Positions 1 through 11,650 of a stretch of DNA of 64,000 nt are shown here, one piece after another. The translations under genes were made by a program, and so were the position numbers. Position 1 is the stretch's first letter, and the number at the start of each line of letters is the position of its first letter. A model generated the notes under the pieces. That model saw only the letters and a program-made list of their open reading frames with translations, made no database searches and had not been told where the DNA came from. This stretch comes from Bombyx mori (taxonomy: Eukaryota; Arthropoda; Insecta; Lepidoptera; Bombycidae). The stretch spans positions 17,847,501 to 17,911,500 of the forward strand of contig NC_085129.1 in the NCBI RefSeq assembly GCF_030269925.1. Direction: 5' to 3'.

Positions 1-218
1 GGGCCAGAGACAGATCTCGAGATGTACGCAGACCGGTGCCGCATTTAAAACATTCATTGATTTAAACATACTAATTAATATTCATTGAATAATTAAATTT
101 CGATCATAATTGCCGGTACCTCAAGACTTAAATTCATTTTGAGTGCTTTACTTAAAAAAATGCTTTTTAAAAAATGGGAAAGCATTTTAATCAAAGTAAA
201 TTGATACCTCAGTCGACT
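1..218. other. No gene seen
   Basis: AT-rich sequence without a convincing open frame or splice-site pair. Confidence 0.5.
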
Positions 219-539
219 TGGCTCTAAGTACGTCATTACAGATCCTCCCAATCGATTAACGATGCTTTTAGGTACCACAAGCACCGGTCACCGTTCTCGT
301 CGAACCCATTGTTTGGGACGAAGGGCTCGACGAGTAAATTAACCCATAGACACAGCCCACTGAGTTACTCGCCGGATCTTCTCAGTGGATCGCGTTTCCG
401 ATCCGGTAATAGATTCTGCGAAGCACTGCTCTTGCTAGTGTTAGCAACACTCTCGGTTACAGCCCCGTGAGCTCACCTACACGTCAAGGAGAAGCTGAAA
501 TAGCCTCTCAAGGCTCAAAGCATTGGTAGGGAAAAAAAG
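219..539 (+). mobile_element. BMC1-like LINE, 3' end
   Basis: This is the end of a Jockey-clade non-LTR retrotransposon. It carries the arginine-rich C-terminus of the reverse-transcriptase ORF (motif HRSRRT, here damaged), the 3' UTR containing CCGGATCTTCTCAGTGG, and a short A tail. It is 5'-truncated, as is usual for copies made by target-primed reverse transcription. The name is from memory; the same sequence recurs more than ten times in this window. Confidence 0.75.
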
Positions 540-1562
540 ATACCTCACAAAAAATTTTTAATAGATATACAAGATTTAAATTGACTAGCGCGTCCGATGC
601 ACACGTCTTAAATCCGAAAATTTCATTATATGATTTATTAAATTTCATTAAAAAAAACATTTCGCGGTGGAGCGAATTGTGAATTCACTTGAACATAATT
701 TAATTATATAAAAAACACATCAAAATCGCTCCGGCCGGCGCGTCCGACACACGCAGGAAATTTCACCTCAAAACAAGAAATTAAGTGACCTTTATCAATC
801 CATCACGTTTTCATTGAATTATTACGCAAATGAAATACTCGTAGTAGCAAAACACAAAGAGATTTCAATTCACCATCTTTATTATAATTTAGCTCAGTTT
901 CTGACTTCTATCTCTTTTCACGTTTCAGTTCGTAAAGACAATAAAAAATCATACCACACATCAAACAGTTAAAGTTGATTTTTTATTGTACTTACTGAAA
1001 CTTATAGGTTATGCGTGGTATTAATGTGAAAAAAAAAAACAAGATTTTTTTATTTATATCTGTCTGTATCTCTATCTTACGCTAAAATTATACTCTATTC
1101 TAATATACGTCTCATATTAGAGTTATAATAACAAACATTCACAGTTAAAAATATTTCATGTTGATTTAGAAAAAACGCGCGCTTAAAACTTCGATTTAAT
1201 TTTTGGCGGGAACGCGAGAAACAAGTTGTGTGTGTGTGTTGTGTATGTGTGTTTTTTCGACGCAAGATCCTCGTTTAGTTGTCCTCCTGGTAGTTGTAAA
1301 AGTTTAATCAAAAAAGTAATAAACAAAAAAAAATACATTTTAATTAAAATATGACAGGACATCGAGGCTTATCATCGCAAATATCTCATTTATCCATTGT
1401 TTAATCCGATAACTCTGCGATTGCCGGTCCCAAGCTCGGATGAGGAAAGAGGAGGGTTGAGTTGGACTTAGACCTTTCCACCGTAAAATAACCAACGCCG
1501 AATGTCTGACGGCGGTTAATTAGCCGGTCTTAATAAGGCTTCAGCTACCTGAAAGAACTAAA
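540..1562. other. No gene seen; AT-rich intergenic
   Basis: Only low-complexity features are visible: an imperfect GT run near 1,228-1,252 and several A/T runs. No reading frame is supported. Confidence 0.5.
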
Positions 1563-1802
1563 TTTTTTTTTATTTTTTTAATGCTTAGCTGGCTGGACGA
1601 GCTCACAGCCCACCTAGTGTTAAGTGGTTACTGGAGCCCATAGATATCTACAACGTAAACCCACCTTCAGATATAAGTTCTAAGGTCTCAGTATAGTTAC
1701 AACGGCTGCCCCACCCTTCAAGCCGAAACGCATTACTGCTTCACGGCAGAAATAGGCGGGATGGTGGTACCTACGGGTGCGGACTCATAAGAGGTCCTAC
1801 CA
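1563..1802 (-). mobile_element. Bm1 SINE, 3' portion
   Basis: This is the antisense copy of the Bm1 body. It runs from a T-rich stretch (its A tail) through AGCCCACCTAGTGTTAAGTG to the region that reads GGTAGGACCTCT on the sense strand. The tRNA-like head is missing. Confidence 0.8.
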
Positions 1803-2024
1803 TGAGTGAAAAATCTCTTCCAAAAGCACTGCCGTGGAAGGACGCGGGACAATGTGCATTTTCCTAAGAAAGCCTCATGGGGCCACGACCCTCAGCATTG
1901 AGGATTAGCGACGCAAGCTGAAGGAACGGTAAATGGGGCGGCATCTATCTTAAGACGCATGCCACCCTCCAAATCACACGACTTATTCGCGACAGAATTA
2001 AGCGAGTGAAACCCATGCTCAACC
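1803..2024. other. Unassigned sequence between two repeats
   Basis: GC-rich relative to its surroundings and probably older repeat sequence. I could not match it to another copy in this window. Confidence 0.35.
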
Positions 2025-2300
2025 TTTTTTTATTTTTTCCTACCTATGCTGATAGCCTTGAGAGGCTATTTCAGCGTAACCTTAACTAGTAGGTGAGCTC
2101 ACGGGGCTCAAACGTGACGACGTTGCTAACACGAACCTTAGCAAGAGCCGTGCTTCGCAGAATCTACCACCGGATCGGAAACGCGACCCACTGAGAAGAT
2201 CCGGCGAGAAACTCAGCGGGCTGTGTCTGTGGGTTGATTTACTCGTCGAGCCCTTCGTCGCAAGCGACGGGTTTGACGAGAACAATGAGCGGTGCTCAAA
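2025..2300 (-). mobile_element. BMC1-like LINE, 3' end
   Basis: T-rich tail complement, the full 3' UTR, and the last ~30 codons of the LINE ORF (arginine-rich end) on the minus strand. It is 5'-truncated. A diverged ~70-bp Bm1 body fragment follows at about 2,325-2,395. Confidence 0.75.
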
Positions 2301-2568
2301 CTACCAAACAAACACTGCAACAAATTTTGCCGGTTTGATTTTTATAGAAATGTTGTAATTCCTTCACCGTTGAAGTCAGTCTTGAACGTTTCTTAAACCT
2401 TCATCAACGTATTTTTACCATCACTGGTGTCCTATGTGATGCACTGAAGTAATTAACATAGATAATACACATAAATTAGTTATAGATAAGCAACTCAAGC
2501 ACTCAACAAAAATGTTTACGGGCGTCGGCCACAAGATGGCTTCGCTTCGATTAGTTTCTCATAGCTTC

Positions 2569-3340
2569 AAATCAAATCAAATCAAATCAAATCAAAAAAT
2601 TTTATTCAACATAAATGAAAGTACATACTTGTTGAACGTCAAAAAAACTACCGCCAATTCACAAGAACTAGCCTCCGTCCTGAGAAGAATTGGCAAGAAA
2701 CTCAGCGGGCATGTCTTTTTTTTTTTACATATGAAATTATTATTTATTTATTTTTTAATATTAGATTTTTTTTTTAAATATGAATTTTTTACAATGAGTA
2801 ATATAACGTAACAATTACTACAATATTGAAATGCCTGGAGCGTGCAACTCATTCCCACTTTGTGCAATCTTCTAGATAATCATTGACTTTATAATAAGCT
2901 TTATTGCACAGATGTTCTTTAATAGTTTTCTTAAACCTATGTATATGTAGGTTCTGAACATCTTGTGGGATTTTGTTGTACAGGCGCACAGACAAACACC
3001 CGAATGAATTTCGTATCTTATGTAACCTACTCATCGGCACAACAAGCTTGTGTTTGTTCCTAGTATTTCTATTATGTATGTCCGACTGTTTAGGAAACTC
3101 CTCAATATGTTTACGAACATACATCAAATTTTCAAAAATGTACTGGGATGGCATAGTGAGAACTTTAATTTCTTTAAATTTTTCCCTCAGGGATTCCCTT
3201 GAGTGCATGTTATAAATAGCACGTATAGCTCTTTTCTGCAGAATAAATATCATTTCTACATCGGCCGCATTGCCCCATAGCAAAATGCCATAGGACATGA
3301 TTCTTCTGTAGATCGCAGTAACATATTACCTATCCCATAT
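2569..3340 (-). mobile_element. CR1/Jockey-type LINE, reverse transcriptase C-terminus
   Basis: A 149-residue open frame (2,849-3,298) shows the non-LTR reverse-transcriptase tail motifs SYGILLWGNA and LQKRAIRAIY, then a thumb-like basic region ending in HRFKKTIKEHL. Downstream on the minus strand comes a 3' UTR and a (TTTGA)n-type simple repeat at 2,569-2,594, which acts as the 3' tail. The 5' part is missing. It differs from both BMC1 and LINE-B. Confidence 0.75.
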
Positions 3341-3656
3341 TTTATTTTTAAAGAAGGATTTTGTAAATTTTCAGAAACCACAATCAATTGATAAAATTTA
3401 ATCAATTTGTCTATAACAAATAAAAATTCTATGATTTTTATTTTTTTTATTTTCTGTTTAGTTATACAATAATTAAATGCCTTAACTTTGACAACATTAA
3501 AGTTTAGGGGCATCCGCTACAAGATGTCGATAGTTTCCATACAAAAAAAATATTCGTCTTAAAGTATCGCAGTTTCAGGGCCCTCGTAATTATGTCGATC
3601 TGTTAGTAGACTTTAGGAACTATCTAGTATAAATAATAAATATCTAGTAGACTTTT

Positions 3657-3885
3657 ACTGGTGGTAGGACCTCTTGTGAGTCCACACGGGTAGGTACCAC
3701 CACCCCGCCTATTTCTGCCGTGAAGCAATAATGCGTTTCGGTTTGAAGGGTGGAGCAGCCGTTGTAACTACACTTGAGACCTTAGAACTTATATCTCAAG
3801 GTGGGTGGCGCATTTGCATTGTAGATGTCTATGGGCTCCAGTAACCACTTAACACCAGGTGAGCTGTGAGCTAGTCCACCATACT
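3657..3885 (+). mobile_element. Bm1 SINE, 3' portion
   Basis: Starts at ACTGGTGGTAGGACC and runs through GCGTTTCGGTTTGAAGGGTGG to the region before the A tail. The head is absent. A ~65-bp antisense head fragment lies nearby at 4,045-4,112. Confidence 0.8.
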
Positions 3886-4126
3886 GAGAACGAATCGATT
3901 GCTAAAAGACTTGAAAGACTAAAACGCGAATTAACAAACAAAAGAAGGCAACATTCGGTAATCCAATTAGCTTTAGTAACAAAAATTAACACAATTACTT
4001 CAGTGCGCCGCGTAGGGCACCGGTGACCTACGTGACAGTCGCAGGACTAAGTAGGTACGTGTTTCATTAGAAAAATCGGTACTCGCCTGCGGGCTTCTTA
4101 TCTTCTAGTCGCATTATTCTAATGAA

Positions 4127-4523
4127 CTAGAGGTCCCACAGTAGTCGAAATTCGATTATAATTAATTGGAATTGGAAGTTTGTACATATTCTACGATCAT
4201 AAATTTCGCCAAGGCTACTATAAAAAAATATTAATAAAGACAAACAATATTTAATCTATTCTCTATTTGACAACAGACGTCAAGAAGAAAAGTTTGACAA
4301 TAAATAGTATGCATGCGTGTTGCGTCAAATACATGGTATGTAGTGTGTGTAATGTTTTCTTTATTGATTTAATGTATCTTTTATGCATTATTTTAAACAA
4401 ATAATAGCATTGTGCACTTCTTCTCTATATTATCTATAAGTGTGGAAAATTTCATACTCCTCCGTCCGCGCAATTTTCGTAAAAAGGGATACAAAGTTTT
4501 TGCTTCACGTATTAATATATAGA
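4127..4523 (-). mobile_element. Non-autonomous Helitron (family H1), copy 1
   Basis: On the minus strand the element begins TCTATATATTAATACGTG and ends with a palindrome (GTCGAATTTCGAC-like) followed by CTAG. It sits exactly between a host A and a host T. Helitrons of known families begin with TC, end in a hairpin plus CTRR and insert at AT. It has no terminal inverted repeats, no target duplication and no coding capacity. Related copies lie at 16,711, 52,695, 53,559 and 37,138. Confidence 0.6.
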
Positions 4524-4768
4524 TTAACAAACAAAAACAAACAAGATCAGTGAGTGAGTATAATCGCGACAACGCTCTTTTATTTATTTTTTTGAGTCAA
4601 AGTATTCATGTCATCGACCTAACTGCCGACACACCGACCCACTTTCCAAACTAGTTCATTGTTTATTGTAACAACGGACTGACGAACAATTTGGGCTGTG
4701 CGACAATGAAAATGAACGTGAATATATGGTTAGCTTAAATAAATAGATACTGTCGATTATTTTTTAGA

Positions 4769-5212
4769 AGTCGTCGTGGCCTAAGTGATAAAGTGTCCGG
4801 TGCATTCGTATCTAGCGATGCACCGGTGTTCGAATCCCGCAGGCGGGTACCAATTTTTCTGATGAAATACGTATTTAACAAAATGTTCACGATTGACTTC
4901 CACGGTGAAGGAATAACATCGTGTAATAAAAACTCAAACCCGCAAATTTATATTGCGTAATTACTGGTGGTAGGACTTCTTGTGACGCACGGGTAGATAC
5001 CACCACCCTCCCTGTTTCTGCCGTGAAAGTAATGCGTTTCGGTTTGAAGGGTGGGGTAGCCGTTGTAACTATGCCAAGACCTTAGAACTTATATCTCAAG
5101 GTGGGTGACGCAATTACGTCGTAGATGTCTATGGGCTCTAGTAACCACTTAACACCAGGTGGTCTGTGAGTTCATCCAAGCATTTAAGCAATAAAAAAAA
5201 TAAATAAAAAAA
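4769..5212 (+). mobile_element. Bm1 SINE, full length
   Basis: A complete SINE with a tRNA-like head. An A-box-like region (TGGCCTAAGTG) lies near 4,777 and a B box (GTTCGAATCCCGC) at 4,828-4,840. These are followed by the Bm1 body and an A-rich tail at about 5,190-5,212. The two boxes would form an internal RNA polymerase III promoter. Confidence 0.85.
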
Positions 5213-5629
5213 AGCAATATAAAAAATAAACAAAAAAAAAGTTGGATTACCGATTTCGCTTAACACGCAACATTTATCTTTGTAATTAAAGGTGCGTTTT
5301 ATTTGGTATCAGCATCAACAGTACAACGTTTTTTATTGAACCTCTATTAAGTTTACTCCATTCGAATAGCCCAAGAAGTTTTTTTGTTATGATATTTTTT
5401 CCAAAATTTACCTGACTGAAAATGGCTCTCCTGTTAAGTTGGAAAAATAACGCTAAAACCAAAGAGTATTTTACCCATCGGTTTGATTAACAAAACGTAT
5501 ATACTCGACGTTTTAGTGTTCAAATTCAAATTCAAAGTGTATCTAGACATTTCGATTGTGTAAATAAATAAACACAGGCGACGCGGGCAACCATCTTGAA
5601 ACATTTTATGTAACTGTCAAGTGTGTAAA

Positions 5630-6048
5630 TGTAGCAGCCTCACTTTGAAAAGGCGGCACGACATGGAAACCGCCGCCGGGAATTACATACTCGATCCTGT
5701 GGACCGAATGGTAAATAGTCGACGTCGCCCTAAACACGTCATTACAAATCCTCCCGATCCATTAACAGTGCTTTTAGGTACCACAAACACCGGCCACCGC
5801 TCTCGCCGAACTCGTCGCTTGCGACGAAGGGCTCGACGAGTGAATTAACCCATAGAAACAGCCCACTGAGTTTGTCGTCGGATCTTCTCAGTGAGTCGCA
5901 TCTCCGATCCGGTGGTAGATTCTGCGAAGCACTGCTCTTGCTAGGGCCAGTGTTAGCAACACTTCCGGTTTGCGCCCCGTGAGCTCACCTACATTCCAAG
6001 GAGAAGCTGAAATAGCCTCTCAAGGCTATCAGCTTAAGTAGGAAAAAA
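5630..6048 (+). mobile_element. BMC1-like LINE, 3' end
   Basis: Carries about the last 70 codons of the LINE ORF (AAGNYILDPVDRM, then an arginine-rich terminus) followed by 3' UTR and A tail. The frame is open to its natural stop. Confidence 0.8.
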
Positions 6049-7242
6049 AAGTAACAGCTATTTTTCCCTTCAAAACTAAACGTCTAAGGCATAAGGTCGA
6101 TTCCGCTTAACAGTTAATCTTTTGCATTGGCAAAGTTGCAGTCCAGATTGATCTGAAGGCACGACAATTTAGAACCTAGAAGACTTTTAATGCTTTAAAG
6201 TTATTGGCAGGAAGGCGAGGTGCGAAGTTGAGTTTTAAATTTTAATCACAGTTTTCTTTTCAACTGTTTTTTAAGTATGGCAATAGGATTCTTCGGATTC
6301 AATTTTTGCCAGTGTCGACTTTAAAACATCAATTATTTAAAAAACGGAAGTTTATCCTACAGATTGAGTACTTGATCTGTACGTCTTAAATCCGAAAACT
6401 AGTTACTGTTTTTTTTTTGTACAAAATTAAGTAGGTATAATAAAATCTTTAGTAGTCAAACGCAAGGTGAATCTAAGCCAATATCGAATCCACTTGAATA
6501 CAACCAATAAACATCTAAATAGGTCCAGTCCAGATTAGGTGGACTTCAGGTAATAAACACATAAGCACAGAAGGTTTTTATACTTAAAGATAATTATATC
6601 TTATTATAGGTAAAATGGCACGGGATGAGATGAATTTTGGACATTTAACCTGGAATATCTTCTAACCGTTTGCAACACCCGCGCGAAAATGAATTCCCTA
6701 GAAATCTTCAGATTTAACCGTTAAATAAATCTCATGTGTATATGAAGCCGCAATGGCCGTAATTACCATCGCTATCTCGTATTTAAATTAATGAATTTTC
6801 ACGGCTCTTCTTTATTGAGGTTAAGGAAAATTATATAGGTTAGAAAAGAAAAAAAAAAATACAAAATGGCGATTTATTTCTAAATTCAAGCTATGGAGAG
6901 CTAAATTAGGGAGGACCGTCTTAGTGTATAAAAAAGTTTCCGCAGAAAGAGGACCAATTAAGATGGCGTCACGGTAGTAAGTGGAAGGGTTTGAAAAACA
7001 GCGTCATTAGCTATTAGAGTAGGATACTAAATTAAGAATGAAAGAAACGCTTCCTACGTAAATAGTAATAAAAATAAATAGTTGATATTTTAAATACTGG
7101 ATGTTTTTTAACTACACAGCTCACGAAAAATATTAAATTATTCAATACAGCACATTTCACTCTGTTTAAAACTGCTATATTCATAAGATTTCCTAAACTA
7201 GAGCAATTTCGATGAGTCTCCGAATATAGCTTGCTGTTTACA
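6049..7242. other. No gene seen; includes a MITE-like fragment
   Basis: Mostly AT-rich. The stretch 6,893-7,020 resembles the left end of the inverted-repeat element at 15,028-15,556 (GGACCGTCT..., then AAAAAGT and a TGGCG...GTAG block), so it is probably a decayed copy of that family. Confidence 0.4.
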
Positions 7243-7600
7243 GGTTTTTTTTTATTGCCCCTCTAGGCAGTCGAGCATACGGCCCGCCTGATGGTGAGTG
7301 GTTACCAATGCTCATGGACGTCAGCAACGCCAGGGACAGAGCCAAGCCGCTGCCTACCGCTTAATACTCTCCACAAGCCTCGTTTGAAGAAGGACATGTC
7401 ATAGCGCTCGGGAAACACCGTGGAGGGGAGCTCATTCCAAAGTCGGATGGTACGTGGCAAAAAATATTTCTGTAAACGCATCGTGGATGACCGCAGTGGC
7501 TCCAGGTGGTATGGATGTACTCTACTCAGGTGGCGGGCGGTGCGATGGTAAAAACGAGATGATGGAATCTTCACAAACAATTCCTCAGAGGACTCAGGTG
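7243..7600 (-). mobile_element. LINE-B (non-LTR retrotransposon), 3' end
   Basis: A 92-residue minus-strand frame (7,302-7,580) carries motifs FYHRTARH, FLPRTIRLWNELPSTVFPE and SFFKRGLWRVL. These are typical of the C-terminal tail of insect non-LTR reverse transcriptases. The T run at 7,243 is the complement of the poly(A) tail. I am unsure of the clade (CR1-like is my best guess). Similar truncated copies recur throughout the window. Confidence 0.75.
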
Positions 7601-7976
7601 GATACTTTTTAAATTTGTCCTCTATAAAAGATAGTGCTACTTCTACCCTCCATAGTTAAAGCTAAAAAAGCGGGAATAAAAATGTATGTCGGGGCTATAG
7701 AGACGGCAAACTGCCTATAGATACTCATTGAGATAGCTTGAAGGCTACCCCAGCCAGAGCTCATTGCTTAACCGTAGTTAGAATTCAGAATAATGGTACC
7801 TACCCGGTCGGGCTTCTCGGGAATGAAGTAGAATTCTCTGAGATAGGAGAATTAATACCACAGACAGTTATTATAACTAGATAAGTAGACCGAATATTAA
7901 GAATCTATCTTCGATCTATCTAATGATGAGCGGTTATCGCAGATTCTGAGATTTGCATTTTACTATTATAATAAAA

Positions 7977-8216
7977 CTAGCTTCGCTGGGCATTTAAAAT
8001 TAGCATTATCATTTCTCATTCCCACAAAGATTCTCATCATTAACGCCCCCGCAACTGGTGTAGGGGAGTCCAACACTCATGTAAATATTAGCCTATTCAT
8101 TAAGTACATGTATTTTCTACATGGATACTAAGTTTCAAGTCAATCGGATGCATGGTTCAGTAATTATAACGGAACATCCGTAAAAACCACTGTAGATTTA
8201 TATATTAGTATATAGA
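7977..8216 (-). mobile_element. Small non-autonomous Helitron (family H2)
   Basis: On the minus strand it begins TCTATATACTAATATATAAA and ends GCCCAGCGAAGCTAG, between a host A (8,217) and a host T (7,976). The ends fit the Helitron pattern (TC start, GC-rich stem, CTAG end, AT target). It is 240 bp and non-coding. Confidence 0.5.
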
Positions 8217-8794
8217 TTTCGATTTTTAAGCATGAAAAAAAAAACAGATTTTATTCATTTCTTTACATTTTCATGTGAATATGGGTGCAAAGGACCAGGT
8301 ATTTATATTCCATAAATTTGACATCCGCGAATGTAATATTTAACTATGAGTTTGATGATCTTAAATCTTCCTATGTTACCAAATATATTTTTGTTAAATT
8401 TATTATTATTATTTAGTGATCACACATTTGTTGCACTATTTCTTTTAGATGGTGCAATATTTTGTTCGGAAAATCATAATTACGATGCGTTTTTTCCGTT
8501 CTCAACATTAAAATCTGTGGTATCGCGTTTTCCACATTTTTCCCTCGCATAAGTCACTATTTTGACAGATTTATTGTAGATTTATTCGTAGCTAATCTAC
8601 GTTATGAAGAGCTGCAGAATTTTGATTTTTTTTTTTTTTTTTTTTTTTTTAATTTTATGACCTGGTGACAGAGACCTTTAGGTCATATCTTATTTGGAAA
8701 ATGTTCATTACTTTGGCAGAATTTTGAAGCGCTATTCTCAGCATAGATTCGAATAGCTGTAATTTCATATCTACTTTTTTATGTTTGAGAGATT
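8217..8794. other. No gene seen; long T run
   Basis: AT-rich. An uninterrupted run of about 24 T lies at 8,627-8,650 with no recognisable retroelement next to it. Confidence 0.4.
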
Positions 8795-8990
8795 AATGGT
8801 GGCCTTTCCAGTTTTATTAGTGCAGGTGGGCGAGCAAGGGCTCAGCCAGGAGGAATGGGGCTTGCTAACAGCTACCCGAGCGCCTCCAATGGAGTCCTAA
8901 CAATTAAAGAGTAGCTGCTTCGCAAAAGAATCTACTACCGGATCGGAATCGCGGCTCGCTGAGAAGATCCGGCGAGAAACTCTATTACTA
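8795..8990. mobile_element. Dispersed repeat (family C) fused to BMC1 fragment
   Basis: The block with GGCCTTTCCAGTTTTATTAG and GAGCAAGGGCTCAGCC recurs inverted at 11,085-11,225 and directly at 50,262-50,365, so it is a dispersed repeat, probably a LINE 3' UTR. It continues into a degraded minus-strand BMC1 fragment (8,935-8,985). Confidence 0.5.
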
Positions 8991-9007
8991 TAACTATTGC
9001 TTAAAGG

Positions 9008-9225
9008 GGTGAATGAGCTCACAGACCACCTGGTGTTAAGTGGTTACCAGAGCCCATAGACATCCACAGTGTAAATGCGACCACCCACCTTGAGATATGA
9101 GTTTTAAGGTCACAGGAAAGTTACAACGGCTGTCCCACCCTTCGAACCGAAACGCATTGCTGCTTCACGGCAGAAATAGACAGGGTGGTGGTACCTACCC
9201 GTGCGGACTCACAAGAGGTCCTACC
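9008..9225 (-). mobile_element. Bm1 SINE, 3' portion
   Basis: Antisense Bm1 body from the CTCACAGACCACCTGG end to GACTCACAAGAGGTCCTAC. No head and no clear A tail. Confidence 0.75.
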
Positions 9226-9584
9226 GAAACCAAAAAAGCACGGAATGGTTTAACGAGAAAAACACCATACATACATACCCATCAAGACTTACAATAACCT
9301 GCTACTAGTAAATGTTTTTAAATAACAAATTCCTTGTACTGACACAAACCGAATCAGAATCCAGATAAATCTAGATTTCATAAAAAAAAACTGCGCATTA
9401 AGTTATGTCCTACAGCAGTTGCGTATGAGAAAATTTGCATATTATCTACAACGAGTAACTTTGACCTATAACAATTTCGTTATATGGGCCATTTGTCGCA
9501 TAATAATAACTAAGTACAGACGACAAATAAAGCCTTTTTGTTATTGTACAGTAAGATTAATAGAGCAAGTTTGCTGGGCGATTC

Positions 9585-9700
9585 TTAAATCGCAGCAGAT
9601 TGAGAGCAATTGTACAAGAGAGATTGATACAGCGGTGGAGTCATAAACCTCAGGAGAACGACGGATGGAGGAGGAAGATTAGACATTGACAGATATTGGA
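9585..9700 (-). mobile_element. Dispersed repeat (family D) fragment
   Basis: Matches, in inverse orientation, the block at 14,440-14,560; both encode a motif ending SAAI in the same frame. Another piece is at 11,545-11,650. Probably part of a retroelement; the class was not identified. Confidence 0.4.
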
Positions 9701-9836
9701 AACCCGATAAAGAGGAAATAAACGACTTCTCATCACAAGAAATGGGTGACCTTTGGCTCAACAGTCTGGAGCGCAAACTATCCCGTCACCGAGTCAGTTG
9801 TGACCGTTAGCATTTTAGTTTATCAAAATATTACAT

Positions 9837-10075
9837 TACTGGTGGTAGAACCTCTTGTGAGTCCACAAGGGGAGGTCCCACCGCCTATGTCTGCCGTGAA
9901 GCAGTAATGCGTTTCAGTTTGAAGGGTGGGGCTGCCGTTGTAACTATACTGAGACCTTAGAATTTATATCTCAAGGTGGGTGGTGCATATACGTTGTAGA
10001 TGTTTATAGGCTCCAGTAACCACTTAACACCAGGTGCCTGTGAGCTCGTCAACCCATCTAAGCAATAAAAAAAGG
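9837..10075 (+). mobile_element. Bm1 SINE, 3' portion
   Basis: Bm1 body from CTGGTGGTAGAACC to AAGCAATAAAAAAAGG. The tRNA-like head is missing. Confidence 0.8.
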
Positions 10076-10189
10076 GTTACAAGCGTGAAGGATCAACTAA
10101 GTTTAGGACTAACGAAATAGAAACCACGCAATGGTCAGTTTTTTTGGGCTTACCCTCTCTAGGAACCCCGAGGTGTGCTGCTAGCTTCA

Positions 10190-10312
10190 ATGAACGTGTA
10201 GGCGAGCTCACTCGGCCTGAAGAATTTGCTAACACTAGCTCTAGCAAGAGCAGTACTTCGCTGAATCTACCAACGGTCGGAATTGCAACATACTAAGAAA
10301 ATCCGGCGATTA
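10190..10312 (-). mobile_element. BMC1-like LINE fragment (left arm of an inverted pair)
   Basis: Degraded 3'-UTR piece on the minus strand. It directly abuts a plus-strand copy of the same region beginning at 10,313, so the two form a potential fold-back. Confidence 0.6.
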
Positions 10313-10515
10313 GCCCATAGACACAGCCCACTGAGTTTCTCGCCGGATCTTCTCAGTGGGTCGCGTTTCCGATCCGGTGGTAGATTCTGCGAAGCACTGC
10401 TCTTGCTAGGGCCATCGTTAGCAACACCTCCGGTTTGAGCCCCGAGAGCTCACCTACACGCTAGGGTTAAGCTAAAATTGCCTCTCAAGGCTATCAGCAT
10501 AGGTAGAAAAAAAAA
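10313..10515 (+). mobile_element. BMC1-like LINE, 3' UTR and A tail (right arm)
   Basis: Carries CACAGCCCACTGAGTTTCTC through AGGTAGAAAAAAAAA. It is better preserved than its inverted neighbour, which suggests two separate insertions rather than one duplicated copy. Confidence 0.7.
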
Positions 10516-10711
10516 GAGAGAAACTCAGTGGGCTCATTTCGCACAACATTTTGGATTAAGTATTTTATACAGACGTACGTATCATCGCAATTCTCATTTA
10601 ATTTCTAATATTTATTTTTCACATAATAACTAAAAAAATATATATGTAAATTCTATCGTTTTTCGCTATCTTTACACAATTTCCGATATCGGTGACCACG
10701 AAAACCGTAAA

Positions 10712-10840
10712 GTTTTTTTTTAAGTTTTTTTTTAATGCCCTTGTAGGCAGACGAGCATACGGCCCACCTGATGGTGTGTGGTTACCGTCGCCCATGGACT
10801 TCAGCAATGCCAGGGGCAGAGCCAAGCCGCTGCCTACGTA
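10712..10840 (-). mobile_element. LINE-B, extreme 3' end
   Basis: T-rich start followed by CCTTGTAGGCAGACGAGCAT and about 100 bp of LINE-B. Strongly 5'-truncated. Confidence 0.7.
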
Positions 10841-11084
10841 TTCGAAACATCATATTATACGAATTAATGGAAATAAAATTCACGATATTAAACCGTAAAA
10901 GTACTTACATTTGATTATGTCAACCACTCGCAAGAAAAAAGAAATCAAAATAACAAAAAAAAGAAACGTATTAAACAATTATTATTAATGTTTTTGTTTT
11001 CCAAACCCTATATAAACAATTGCGTGTAAGTACAGTGTAATGCTATGCTGTAAGTTGCATCAGTCAGTTTTTCTGTGAAAATCA

Positions 11085-11225
11085 TAACCATATAGTTACC
11101 GCCAACGATAACTATTACTCCTTAGGAGGCGCTCGGGCAGCCGTTAGCAAATCCCACCCCTCCTGGCTGAGCCTTGTCCTGGAGAAACTGGAAAGGCTTC
11201 CGGGCCACAAGTAATCCTTCAATCA
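11085..11225. mobile_element. Dispersed repeat (family C), inverse copy
   Basis: Contains CTCCTGGCTGAGCCTTG and AAACTGGAAAGGCTTCC, the reverse complement of the block at 8,795-8,905. It ends near an A-rich stretch. Confidence 0.5.
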
Positions 11226-11347
11226 TAAAAAAAAAAACAAAAAATGTACTTTCTCATTTGGATAAGGATTACTTTCTTTTACACTATATTAAAAAAAAAA
11301 CCATTACTAAAAATCTACGTCGCTTAATCTCTCCTGCTAGCCATAAG

Positions 11348-11500
11348 CACATTTTTTTTCCTACCTAAGCTGATAGCCTTGAGAGGCTATTTCAGCATAA
11401 CCTTAACTAGTAGGTGAGCTCACGGGGCTCAAACCGGAGTGATGCTAACACTGATCCTAGCAAGAACAGTGCTTCGCAGGATCTACCACCGGACCGGTAT
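11348..11500 (-). mobile_element. BMC1-like LINE, 3' UTR
   Basis: T run, then CCTACCTAAGCTGATAGCC and the standard BMC1 3' UTR on the minus strand. The coding part is lost. A family-D fragment follows at 11,545-11,650. Confidence 0.7.
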
Positions 11501-11650
11501 CTAAAAGCACCGTTAGCGGATCGGGAAGATCCGAAATGGCGTGTATAAAAAAGGCAAGCAAACCACTCCTCCTCCGTGCGTCGTATTCCTCAGTTCTGAG
11601 GGTCGTGACCTTTACTGAGCACTTTTGTCAGGACTATGTTCTTCCATTCA

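Noticed and set aside
4769..4851. tRNA gene at the Bm1 head
   Set aside because: This is the tRNA-like head of a SINE found in many copies; there is no proper acceptor stem.
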